Made by a program: the position numbers and the translations under genes. From Actinobacteria bacterium OV450 (GTDB taxonomy: Bacteria; Actinomycetota; Actinomycetes; Streptomycetales; Streptomycetaceae), in the NCBI GenBank assembly GCA_001298555.1, contig LJCW01000352.1, positions 1 to 39,497 on the forward strand: a DNA stretch of 39,497 nucleotides. The letters are read 5' to 3'. The notes beneath the pieces are model-generated. The model did not search any database. It had not been told where the DNA came from and saw nothing but the letters and a program-made list of their open reading frames with translations. The number at the start of each line of letters is the position of its first letter. The stretch's first letter is position 1. This document shows positions 8,084 to 14,880 of this stretch, in pieces.

Positions 8084-8101
8084 TCACAGCATCGACGCAG
8101 G

Positions 8102-9064
8102 TCAGCCCTTGCGGGCCTGGATCTCCTCGGTCAGCTGCGGGACGACCGCAAAGAGGTCGCCGACCACGCCGTAGTCGACGAGGTCGAAGATCGGGGCCTC
8201 GGCGTCCTTGTTGATGGCCACGATGGTCTTCGAGGTCTGCATGCCGGCGCGGTGCTGGATCGCGCCCGAGATGCCGGAGGCGATGTACAGCTGCGGGGAG
8301 ACCGACTTGCCGGTCTGGCCGACCTGGTTGGTGTGCGGGTACCAGCCGGCGTCGACGGCGGCGCGCGAGGCGCCGACGGCCGCACCGAGGGAGTCCGCGA
8401 GGGCCTCGATGATGCCGAAGTTCTCGGCGCCGTTGACGCCGCGGCCGCCGGAGACCACGATCGCGGCCTCGGTCAGCTCGGGGCGGCCGGTCGACTCGCG
8501 CGGGGTGCGGGAGACGACCTTGGTGCCGGTGGCCAGGGCACCGAAGGTGACGGCGAGCGCCTCGACGGCACCGGCGGCCGGGGCGGCCTCGACCGGAGCC
8601 GAGTTCGGCTTGACGGTGATGACCGGGGTGCCCTTGGAGACACGGGACTTGGTGGTGAAGGACGCGGCGAACGCGGACTGCGTCGCGACCGGACCCTCGT
8701 CACCCGCCTCCAGGTCGACGGCGTCGGTGATGATGCCGGAGCCGATGCGGACGGCCAGGCGGGCGGCGATCTCCTTGCCCTCGGCGGAGGACGGGACGAG
8801 CACGGCGGCCGGGGAAACGGCCTCGTACGCGGCCTGGAGCGCGTCCACCTTCGGTACGACGAGGTACTCGGCGAACTCGGGGGCGTCGGCGGTGAGGACC
8901 TTGACGGCACCGTGCTCGGCGAGCACGGCGGCGGTGGCCTCTGCACCGGCGCCGAGAGCGACGGCGACGGGCTCGCCGACGCGGCGGGCCAGCGTCAGCA
9001 GCTCGAGGGTGGGCTTGCGGACGGCGCCGTCCACGTGGTCGACGTAGACGAGAACTTCAGCCAT
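8102..9064 (-). CDS. etfA: Electron transfer flavoprotein subunit alpha
   Basis: A 320-residue EtfA/FixB. With EtfB it forms the FAD-containing heterodimer that accepts electrons from acyl-CoA and related dehydrogenases and passes them to an ETF:quinone oxidoreductase. The C-terminal FAD-binding domain is intact: VSGGRGVNGAENF, VGASRAAVDAGWYPHTNQVGQTG, LYIASGISGAIQHRAGM and AINKDAEAPIFDLVDYGVVGDL. Length is normal for the short bacterial form. It is the second gene of the etfB-etfA operon, 58 nt after etfB, and is followed by a 17-bp terminator. No acyl-CoA dehydrogenase lies beside it, so it must serve partners encoded elsewhere. Confidence 0.97.
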   Translation of the reverse strand: MAEVLVYVDHVDGAVRKPTLELLTLARRVGEPVAVALGAGAEATAAVLAEHGAVKVLTADAPEFAEYLVVPKVDALQAAYEAVSPAAVLVPSSAEGKEIAARLAVRIGSGIITDAVDLEAGDEGPVATQSAFAASFTTKSRVSKGTPVITVKPNSAPVEAAPAAGAVEALAVTFGALATGTKVVSRTPRESTGRPELTEAAIVVSGGRGVNGAENFGIIEALADSLGAAVGASRAAVDAGWYPHTNQVGQTGKSVSPQLYIASGISGAIQHRAGMQTSKTIVAINKDAEAPIFDLVDYGVVGDLFAVVPQLTEEIQARKG

Positions 9065-9122
9065 GGGACTGCTCTCCTGCGATTGCGAAGTATCTGGGGG
9101 CTAACAGGGGTGACCGAAGTCC

Positions 9123-9908
9123 TTAGATGAACTTCTGGCCGGCCAGGAACTCGGCCAGCTGCTTGCCGCCCTCGCCCTCGTCCTTGACGATCGTGCCGGC
9201 GGTGCGGGCCGGACGCTGCGCCGCGGAGTCGACCGCGGTCCAGGAGCCCTCGAGGCCGACCTCGTCCGCCTCGATCTCCAGCTCCTCCAGGTCCCAGGAC
9301 TCCACCGGCTTCTTCTTGGCGGCCATGATGCCCTTGAAGGAGGGGTAGCGGGCCTCGCCCGACTGGTCCGTCACGGAGACGAGCGCCGGCAGGGAGGCCT
9401 CCAGCTGCTCGCTCGCGGAGTCGCCGTCGCGGCGGCCCGTGACGGTGCCGTCCTCGACCTTGACCTCGGAGAGCAGGGTGACCTGCGGGACGCCCAGGCG
9501 CTCGGCCAGGATCGCCGGGAGCACGCCCATGGTGCCGTCGGTCGAGGCCATGCCGGTGATGACCAGGTCGTAGCCGGCCTTCTCGATCGCCTTGGCGAGC
9601 ACCAGCGAGGTGCCCATGACGTCGGTGCCGTGCAGGTCGTCGTCCTCGACGTGGATGGCCTTGTCGGCACCCATGGACAGCGCCTTGCGCAGCGCGTCCT
9701 TGGCGTCCTCGGGGCCCACCGTCAGAACGGTGATCTCGGCGTCGTCGGCGTCTTCGGCGATCTGCAGCGCCTGCTCGACGGCGTACTCGTCGAGCTCCGA
9801 CAGCAGACCGTCGACGTCGTCGCGGTCGACCGTCAGGTCATCGGCGAAGTGCCGGTCGCCGGTGGCGTCGGGCACGTACTTCACACAGACAACGATCCTC
9901 AGGCTCAC
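9123..9908 (-). CDS. etfB: Electron transfer flavoprotein subunit beta
   Basis: A 261-residue EtfB/FixA, the AMP-binding partner of EtfA. It shows the family start SLRIVVCVKYVPD, the ADKAIHVEDDDLHGTD segment, the DLVITGMASTDGTMGVLPAILAE-type region split over about residues 110-135, and the recognition-loop area after it. The GTG at 9908 is chosen because TAGGAG lies 9 nt upstream and the protein then begins at the conserved strand; the reading frame is open further upstream but without family similarity. It is the first gene of the operon and is transcribed from the 9909-10111 gap. Confidence 0.97.
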   Translation of the reverse strand: MSLRIVVCVKYVPDATGDRHFADDLTVDRDDVDGLLSELDEYAVEQALQIAEDADDAEITVLTVGPEDAKDALRKALSMGADKAIHVEDDDLHGTDVMGTSLVLAKAIEKAGYDLVITGMASTDGTMGVLPAILAERLGVPQVTLLSEVKVEDGTVTGRRDGDSASEQLEASLPALVSVTDQSGEARYPSFKGIMAAKKKPVESWDLEELEIEADEVGLEGSWTAVDSAAQRPARTAGTIVKDEGEGGKQLAEFLAGQKFI

Positions 9909-10018
9909 GCCGGCTCTCCTACCGCATCGTCTTTTTTCTGATACCGCCTTGTGCAGGCAGCATAGGCGCCTTGTCGGGCGGATCCCGGTCGGGGCGGCCC
10001 GCGCTCCGAAGGGAATGT

Positions 10019-10030
10019 TACTCGTCAGTA
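10019..10030. promoter_or_regulatory. TACT-N4-AGTA inverted repeat upstream of etfB
   Basis: TACT (10019-10022) and AGTA (10027-10030) flank CGTC. The size and symmetry suit a TetR- or GntR-type dimer. It lies about 110 nt before etfB. No candidate regulator gene is adjacent. Confidence 0.35.
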
Positions 10031-10031
10031 C

Positions 10032-10050
10032 ACCGTGGGTCCTCCACGGT
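10032..10050 (-). terminator. Small hairpin downstream of the flavin reductase gene
   Basis: ACCGTGG (10032-10038) pairs with CCACGGT (10044-10050) over a 5-nt loop, about 60 nt past the flavin reductase stop. Confidence 0.35.
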
Positions 10051-10111
10051 TGCAAGGCCGCTGAACTGTGATCTGTCCAACGCCGCCCGAACCCGCCCCA
10101 GCAGGGACGAT

Positions 10112-10651
10112 TCAGTCGCGCAACGCGTTGAAGCGACCCTGGTGGTAAAGCAGCGGCCGGCCCTCGCCGGCCGGGTCCCCGACCACGGTCTCCGCGATGA
10201 TCACCCGGTGCTCCCCGGCGGGCACCCGCGCCACCACGCGGCACACCAGCCACGCCAGTACGCCGTCGAGCACCGGGACGTCGTACGGACCCGGCGCCCA
10301 GCGGGTGCCGGGTCCGAACCGGTCGGCTCCACTGCGGGCGAACAGGCCCGCGAGGTCCTTCTGGTGCTCGCCGAGTATGTGGACGCCGAGGTGCTCGGAG
10401 TCGCGTATCGCGGGCCAGCTGGAGGCTCCGGTGGCGATGGTGAAGGACAGCAGCGGGGGGTCGGCGGACACCGAGTTCAGGGAGGTCGCGGTGAACCCGA
10501 CGGGCCGCCCGCCGTCCTCGGCGGTGATCACGGCCACTCCGGCGGCATGCCGCCGGAAGGCCGAACGGAGCAGGTCGGGCGAGCCGGGCTGGCCGGAGGC
10601 GGATCGTGCGGACGGGGCCGAGGGGGCCGTGGTCACCGGCGGGGCTGTCAT
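10112..10651 (-). CDS. Flavin reductase family protein
   Basis: A 179-residue flavin reductase-like domain protein (FMN-binding split barrel; HpaC/SnaC/ActVB-type), which reduces FMN or FAD with NAD(P)H and often supplies reduced flavin to a two-component monooxygenase. Recognisable pieces are LRSAFRRHAAGVAVITAEDGGRPVG as a whole region, FTATSLNSVSADPPLLSF, and the terminal HRVIIAETV and LLYHQGRF. The ATG at 10651 is chosen because AAGGA stands 9 nt upstream; an upstream TTG at 10738 would overlap the leader peptide and adds only low-complexity residues. A 26-codon Cys-containing leader peptide ends 71 nt upstream, suggesting sulfur-dependent attenuation. The partner monooxygenase is not in the window. 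Confidence 0.88.
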   Translation of the reverse strand: MTAPPVTTAPSAPSARSASGQPGSPDLLRSAFRRHAAGVAVITAEDGGRPVGFTATSLNSVSADPPLLSFTIATGASSWPAIRDSEHLGVHILGEHQKDLAGLFARSGADRFGPGTRWAPGPYDVPVLDGVLAWLVCRVVARVPAGEHRVIIAETVVGDPAGEGRPLLYHQGRFNALRD

Positions 10652-10722
10652 CGGGGGGCTTCCTTCTGCCGCGGAGGCGGCGGGCACGGGCGCGGTCGGA
10701 TCGGGTCGGGGGCCGGGGTCGT

Positions 10723-10803
10723 TCAGTGGCTCCGACAACGCGCGCTCGCGTAGCGGACGAGGTCCACGTGGACCCGCCCGTAAAGCAGGAGTTCATACCG
10801 CAT
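10723..10803 (-). CDS. HVDLxR-type cysteine leader peptide
   Basis: A 26-residue open frame, MRYELLLYGR followed by VHVDLVRYASARCRSH, ending 71 nt before the flavin reductase ATG on the same strand. The core HVDLVRxxSAxC matches the short actinobacterial leader peptides (RHVDLxRxxSAxCR type) found in front of sulfur-assimilation and sulfonate-use genes; related Cys-containing leaders in mycobacteria act as cysteine-responsive attenuators. The Cys codon is fourth from the end (ARCRSH). The start ATG has only a weak Shine-Dalgarno. The assignment rests on motif and position; the regulation is inferred. Confidence 0.75.
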   Translation of the reverse strand: MRYELLLYGRVHVDLVRYASARCRSH

Positions 10804-10805
10804 GC

Positions 10806-10833
10806 CGCCAGCCTGGCGATCTCCCGTGTACAC
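10806..10833. promoter_or_regulatory. Two palindromes just upstream of the leader peptide
   Basis: CGCCAG-C-CTGGCG (10806-10818) and GTGTACAC (10826-10833) sit within 30 nt before the leader ATG. On the minus strand TTGACT overlaps the upstream edge of GTGTACAC and could be a -35. These are candidate operators for sulfur or flavin reductase control. Confidence 0.4.
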
Positions 10834-10901
10834 AGTCAAGCCGCATCGGGCAGATGCGAGGCGCGTCACCCTGCGTGCGGGCGCGTGTACCGGCGTGCCC
10901 G

Positions 10902-11348
10902 TCATATCGCGGCGCCCAGCGCGGCGATCACGTCGGCCTTCCGCGGCATTCCCGCGGCCCGCCGGACGATCCGCCCGCCGGCGTCCAGGACGAGCACGGT
11001 CGGGGTCTTCTCGATGCCCAGGGCCCGCACCAGCTCGAGACGGGCTTCAGCGTCGATCTCGATGTGCTCGACGCCCTCGACCAGAGCCGCGACCTCGGCG
11101 AGGATCCGCCGGGTGGCCCGGCAGGGCTGGCAGAACGCGCTGGAGAACTGCACCAGGCTGGCCCGCTCGCCGGGCTCGGCGCCCAGTTCCGCCGCACCGA
11201 GCCGTACGCCGGGCCGGGGCCCGTCCGGCCCCGCCGCGCCCGCTCCGCGCCCGTCCTCGTCCCCGCGCACCCCTGCTCCCGTCACCGCTGCCCGTCCGCC
11301 GGATCGAGGCGGCCGTCCGCCGCCGCCCCCGTGGACCTCGTCCCTCAT
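10902..11348 (-). CDS. Thioredoxin-like protein
   Basis: A 148-residue protein whose last about 90 residues are a thioredoxin fold: LVQFSSAFCQPCRATRRIL carries the redox motif C73-Q-P-C76, followed by HIEIDAEARLELVRALGI and the cis-Pro segment EKTPTVLVLD. It would act as a thiol-disulfide reductase. Streptomyces relatives I recall begin with a single membrane helix; here the first 50 residues are Gly/Arg/Asp-rich with no hydrophobic stretch in any frame, so it is probably soluble. The start is uncertain: the ATG at 11348 has no Shine-Dalgarno, and a GTG 21 codons later is possible. It is divergent from the acyltransferase at 11549. Confidence 0.75.
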   Translation of the reverse strand: MRDEVHGGGGGRPPRSGGRAAVTGAGVRGDEDGRGAGAAGPDGPRPGVRLGAAELGAEPGERASLVQFSSAFCQPCRATRRILAEVAALVEGVEHIEIDAEARLELVRALGIEKTPTVLVLDAGGRIVRRAAGMPRKADVIAALGAAI

Positions 11349-11457
11349 GATTGAGTACGTTCGTACGGTGATCCGAGCGCCCCGGACGCGCGCCGCATTC
11401 CCGGCGTGACGAGAATCTCGCCGGGCATGGTCGTCTGGGCTGGCCACCAGCCCTCGT

Positions 11458-11475
11458 TTGGGGCACGATCCCCAA
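11458..11475. promoter_or_regulatory. Inverted repeat in the thioredoxin/acyltransferase divergent promoter
   Basis: TTGGGG-N6-CCCCAA, perfect arms, centred between the two divergent genes; GGCTGG-CCA-CCAGCC lies just to its left. A possible -10 for the acyltransferase, TACGCT, is at 11488-11493. Confidence 0.35.
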
Positions 11476-11548
11476 GGGCCGCGTACCTACGCTGCCGTAA
11501 CTTCCGGCCGGGAGTACCTCCCCAGGCAGAAAGCGGGGTCTCCCCCTC

Positions 11549-12271
11549 ATGGCTGAGCTCGTCTACCCTCCGGTGATCGGCGCCGCCCACACCCTTTTCC
11601 GGGCGCTGGACATCCGCATCGACATGAAGGGCACGGAGAACATCCCGCGCAAGGGCGGGGCGGTCCTCGTGTCCAACCACATCGGCTACCTCGACTTCAT
11701 CTTCGCCGGCCTGACCGCGCGGCCACAGAAGCGCCTGGTCCGCTTCATGGCGAAGGAGTCCGTGTTCCGCCACAGGGTGTCCGGCCCGCTGATGCGCGCG
11801 ATGAAGCACATCCCGGTGGACCGCCAGCAGGGTGAGACGGCCTACCAGCACGCCCTCGACTCGCTGCGCGCCGGCGAGATCATCGGCGTGTTCCCGGAGG
11901 CGACGATCTCGCAGTCGTTCACCCTCAAGAGCTTCAAGTCGGGTGCCGCGCGCATGGCCCAGGAGGCCGGCGTCCCGCTGATCCCGGTGGCCCTGTGGGG
12001 CACGCAGCGCCTGTGGACCAAGGGCCGCCCGAAGAACCTCAAGCGCAGCCACATCCCCGTGACGATGCGGGTCGGCGAGCCGATCGAGGCGCCGACCGAC
12101 CAGTACGCCGGGGCGATCACCCGCCGCCTGCGCGCGCGGGTGCAGGAGCTGCTGGAGGCGGCGCAGCGCGCCTATCCGGCCGCCCCCAAGGGCCCCGAGG
12201 ACTCCTGGTGGCTGCCGGCACACCTGGGCGGCACCGCGCCGACGGCGGCCGAGGTCAAGGAAGCGGGCTGA
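11549..12271 (+). CDS. 1-acyl-sn-glycerol-3-phosphate acyltransferase family protein
   Basis: A 240-residue PlsC-type acyltransferase. The catalytic H-x4-D motif is NHIGYLD (H44, D49). The phosphate-binding block reads FPEATIS in place of the more usual FPEGTRS, and the PLIPVALWGTQRLW block follows. PlsC enzymes acylate lysophosphatidate at sn-2 at the inner face of the membrane. The Gly-to-Ala and Arg-to-Ser differences in the second motif are typical of the actinobacterial side branch, so the acyl acceptor could differ from lysophosphatidate. The C-terminus ends in a short polar tail (DSWWLPAHLGG). It is a single gene; the next gene is convergent. Confidence 0.88.
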   Translation: MAELVYPPVIGAAHTLFRALDIRIDMKGTENIPRKGGAVLVSNHIGYLDFIFAGLTARPQKRLVRFMAKESVFRHRVSGPLMRAMKHIPVDRQQGETAYQHALDSLRAGEIIGVFPEATISQSFTLKSFKSGAARMAQEAGVPLIPVALWGTQRLWTKGRPKNLKRSHIPVTMRVGEPIEAPTDQYAGAITRRLRARVQELLEAAQRAYPAAPKGPEDSWWLPAHLGGTAPTAAEVKEAG

Positions 12272-12329
12272 TCCGGCACCACCGGGTCGGGTGATCGTGC
12301 GGGCCCGCGGTTCACGGCGGGGACGCCCG

Positions 12330-12905
12330 CTACGGCCGTTCGGCGCCCGCAGCCCCCTCGGCCCGCTTGCGCCTGCGGTGCGCGGCGACCCGCGCGCGGG
12401 TGGCGCAGGCGCGGGAGCAGTGGCGGCGGGCGCTGCCGGGCCCGGTGCCGAGGAAGAAGCGGCCGCACCCCTCGGCGGCGCAGGCGCCCCAGGCGATCCG
12501 CCCGTACTCGGTGAGCAGCCGGGAGAGTTCCAGTGCCCCGGACGCCAGGAACCACCCGCCCCATCCGGAGCTCTCGCCCCGGTCCACGTGCAGGTGCCAG
12601 GGGTGGCCGTCGTGCCGGGTCAGCCGGGGCGGGGCCGCGTACTGCGCGAACAGTGCGTTGAGGGCCTCGGCGGCACGGTCCTCGTCGGCTTCGGCGAGGA
12701 CGTTGCCCATCCTCCGGGCGGCGGCCCGCAGTTCGGCCGCGGCCTCCTCGGTGAAGGTCTCCTCCGTCAGGTCGGCGGGCCGCTCCCCGTGCCGCGCGAG
12801 GAGCAGGGCGAGCTCGGTGCGCGGGAGTTCGGGGTCCGCGCGGACCGCCTCGGCGAGTTCGATCAGCCGGCGGCCCGTCGAGGACCCCTGCACGGAATCG
12901 GCCAT
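12330..12905 (-). CDS. CGNR-type zinc finger (ABATE domain) putative regulator
   Basis: A 191-residue protein with the two-part layout of ABATE/CGNR proteins: an N-terminal alpha/beta domain of about 130 residues with HPWHLHVDR, then a treble-clef-like zinc finger with C142-x4-C147-x15-C163-x3-C167 and a basic end (ARVAAHRRRKR). The name-giving CGNR tetrad is CATR here. Such proteins are thought to bind DNA and regulate neighbours, based on domain architecture. The start at 12905 follows AAAGGA with 7-nt spacing. It is divergent from the MFS gene with only 84 nt between, where an inverted repeat lies (12939-12966), so control of the transporter and of itself is likely. Confidence 0.82.
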   Translation of the reverse strand: MADSVQGSSTGRRLIELAEAVRADPELPRTELALLLARHGERPADLTEETFTEEAAAELRAAARRMGNVLAEADEDRAAEALNALFAQYAAPPRLTRHDGHPWHLHVDRGESSGWGGWFLASGALELSRLLTEYGRIAWGACAAEGCGRFFLGTGPGSARRHCSRACATRARVAAHRRRKRAEGAAGAERP

Positions 12906-12938
12906 CCCGGAATCCTTTCGCCCTACACCCATACAACG

Positions 12939-12966
12939 GTAACGTCTTGCGTCATCATCACGTTAC
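12939..12966. promoter_or_regulatory. Candidate operator between CGNR regulator and MFS gene
   Basis: GTAACGT (12939-12945) and its exact complement ACGTTAC (12960-12966) are separated by 14 bp, about two helical turns centre to centre, inside the 84-nt divergent promoter. Confidence 0.5.
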
Positions 12967-12989
12967 GCGTCGCGAGGGGGGGTTCCGGG

Positions 12990-14237
12990 GTGCAGGGGTT
13001 CGGGCGGTACCTGGCAGCGGCACTGGCCGCACGGTTCGCGTCGGAGGGCATGAGCCTCGCGGTGGTCCTGCTGGCCCTGGAGCGCACGGGGAGCGCCGCG
13101 TACGGGGCGTTCGTCCTGACCGCCTGGCTCGCGCCGCACGTCCTGGCGGCTCCGCTCGCCGGCGCGGCCGCGGCCCGGACCCGCCGGCCGAGGCTGTTCC
13201 ACGTGGCGGCGCTGGCCGGGTTCACCTGTGCGGTGGCGGCGCTGTCCCTGCTGCTCGGCCGGGCCCCGGCGCCGCTGGTCCTCGCGGTGGCCCTGCTCGG
13301 CGGCAGCTGCGGGCCGATGGTGACGGGCGGGATGTCCAGCCTGGTCGCCGGCCTGGTCCCGGCGGGGGCCGGGCGCGACCGGGCGTACGCGTGGGACGCC
13401 TCCACCTACAACGCCGCGGCGGTCACCGCCCCGGCGGTGGTGGGCCTGGCCGTCGCGCTGGGTTCGGCCGCACCCGCGATGGCGGTGCTCGCGGCGGCCG
13501 GCGCGCTCGCGGCGCTCCTGGCCGCGACCCTCCCGTACGGAACCCGGGGGCCGGACCCGGTGGGGCACGCCGGAAGCCCTCCGGGTGCTCCTGCGGGTCT
13601 GGGCGCCGGGCTGGCGGCCTTGTGGCGGGTCCGGGAACTGCGGGCGATCACCTCGGCCACGACGCTGGCGTTCGTCGGCATCGGCACGCTCACCACCACC
13701 TCGGTGCTGCTGGCGTCCCGGCTCGGCAGCCCGGGCGGCGGGGGCTGGCTGATGACGGCGTTCGCGGTGGGCGCGCTGGCGGGCTCCCTGACCCTGGGCC
13801 GGATCACGTCCGTGGAGCCGGGGCGGCTGGCGCGCCGGGCCATGGCGGGGACCGGGCTGGCCCTGGCGGCGGCCGCGTTCGCCCCGTCCGTCGCCTCCGC
13901 GGCGGTGTTCTTCGCTGCCGCCGGGGTCTGCGACGGGCCGCTGCTGACGGCCACGCTCCGGATCCGCTCGGAATACGCCCCCGACGCCGTACGGACGCAG
14001 GTGTTCACCCTCGGGGCGGGGCTCAAGCTGACCGCCGCGTCGGTCGGCGCCGCCCTCGTGGGCCTGGCGGCCGACGCGCCGCCGCAGGCGCTGCTGGCCG
14101 CGATCTCCGCACTGATCCTCGCGGCGGCCGCGCTGCATGCGGTGGTGGCCCGTCCGGGTGCTGCGCCGGCCGGCGCGGCGGCGACAGGGCCGTCGGCAGG
14201 TTCCGCCACAGCTCCTGCCGGTCGGCGGACTCCCTGA
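12990..14237 (+). CDS. MFS transporter
   Basis: A 415-residue integral membrane protein with roughly 10-12 hydrophobic segments, starting FGRYLAAALAARFASEGM. It belongs to the major facilitator superfamily, in the drug-efflux/EntS-like branch judged by the arrangement and the central GSCGPMVTGGMSSLVAGLVP region. No substrate can be assigned. The GTG at 12990 follows a GAGGGGGG run; no ATG is available at the N-terminus. It is paired with the divergent CGNR regulator. The last about 72 codons run antisense over the 3' part of the transglutaminase gene, and the final 35 residues are an Ala/Pro/Gly tail outside the membrane domain, probably read-through into former intergenic or antisense sequence. 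Confidence 0.87.
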   Translation: MQGFGRYLAAALAARFASEGMSLAVVLLALERTGSAAYGAFVLTAWLAPHVLAAPLAGAAAARTRRPRLFHVAALAGFTCAVAALSLLLGRAPAPLVLAVALLGGSCGPMVTGGMSSLVAGLVPAGAGRDRAYAWDASTYNAAAVTAPAVVGLAVALGSAAPAMAVLAAAGALAALLAATLPYGTRGPDPVGHAGSPPGAPAGLGAGLAALWRVRELRAITSATTLAFVGIGTLTTTSVLLASRLGSPGGGGWLMTAFAVGALAGSLTLGRITSVEPGRLARRAMAGTGLALAAAAFAPSVASAAVFFAAAGVCDGPLLTATLRIRSEYAPDAVRTQVFTLGAGLKLTAASVGAALVGLAADAPPQALLAAISALILAAAALHAVVARPGAAPAGAAATGPSAGSATAPAGRRTP

Positions 14238-14781
14238 GGGCCGCCAGCGCGGCCGGGTGCGGGGCGGCGTACAGGCCGGGGTAGTCGGCCTCGCCCAGCT
14301 CGGGGCGTACGGGGAAGGCGAGTTGCTCGGCGCCCAGGCTGAACTGGGCGTCCACGCCGGGCTTGTTGCCGCGGGGGTCCTGGCGGGCCCAGTGCGCGGT
14401 GCCGGGCAGCAGCAGGGCGATCAGGCCGTGGACGGCGGGGTGGGAGCCGTCGTCGTCGGCGAGCCGCTGGTAGCAGAGCCCCGCCGGGATGCCGCGGGCC
14501 CGCAGCAGGGCGACCAGCGCGTGGGACTTGGCGTAGCAGATGCCGTTGCGGGTGCCCAGCACGTCGGAGGCGCGCCAGGAGACGCGCGGGTCTCCGGAGT
14601 CGGCGGAGTGCGCAATGGTGTCGCGGACGAACTCGAAGGCGACCTTGGCGTATGCGTATGCATCGCCGGTGGCGGTCCAGAGGGCGTCGGCGGTTTCCCG
14701 TACGAGCGGGTGTCCGTGGTCGATGACCTCATCTGCCGCCATGTAGGCATGAATGTCCGGGCTTTGCGGGATCAGCTGCAT
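14023..14781 (-). CDS. Transglutaminase-like cysteine protease-fold protein
   Basis: A 252-residue protein with a transglutaminase-like core in residues 1-185. The catalytic Cys is in GTRNGICYAKSHALVALLR, the His in SHPAVHGLIALLLP and the Asp in NKPGVDAQFSL. In bacteria such proteins cleave or cross-link peptide bonds; the role is unknown. Homologues I recall end shortly after the RQELWRNLPTAL-like segment, but here the frame continues for about 70 Pro/Arg-rich residues antisense to the MFS gene, so the native stop seems to be lost. The start is uncertain: 14781 gives the usual MQLIPQ beginning, while ATGs at 14793 and 14799 are also in frame. A good promoter lies at 14839-14865. Confidence 0.78.
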   Translation of the reverse strand: MQLIPQSPDIHAYMAADEVIDHGHPLVRETADALWTATGDAYAYAKVAFEFVRDTIAHSADSGDPRVSWRASDVLGTRNGICYAKSHALVALLRARGIPAGLCYQRLADDDGSHPAVHGLIALLLPGTAHWARQDPRGNKPGVDAQFSLGAEQLAFPVRPELGEADYPGLYAAPHPAALAALRESADRQELWRNLPTALSPPRRPAQHPDGPPPHAARPPRGSVRRSRPAAPAAARRPPGPRGRRRPTRRSA

Positions 14782-14838
14782 GGCCCGGAGCATAGGCATA
14801 CCCCCGACCGCAGATCAATGGACTTGCAGTCGAGGGTA

Positions 14839-14865
14839 TATCTATTCAGTTGGAGGCGGTGTCAA
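14839..14865 (-). promoter_or_regulatory. Promoter of the transglutaminase gene
   Basis: On the minus strand a perfect -35 TTGACA (14865-14860) precedes TAGATATACC; TAGATA (14844-14839) gives a 15-bp spacer, and nearby A+T-rich hexamers give 16-18 bp. It is an A+T-rich island about 40 nt before the start codons. Confidence 0.5.
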
Positions 14866-14880
14866 AGCGGAGGTGGCGCC

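Noticed and set aside
10112..10738. Longer flavin reductase starting at TTG 10738.
   Set aside because: It would overlap the leader peptide, adds only Pro/Ala/Ser residues, and lacks a ribosome binding site; ATG 10651 has AAGGA at good distance.
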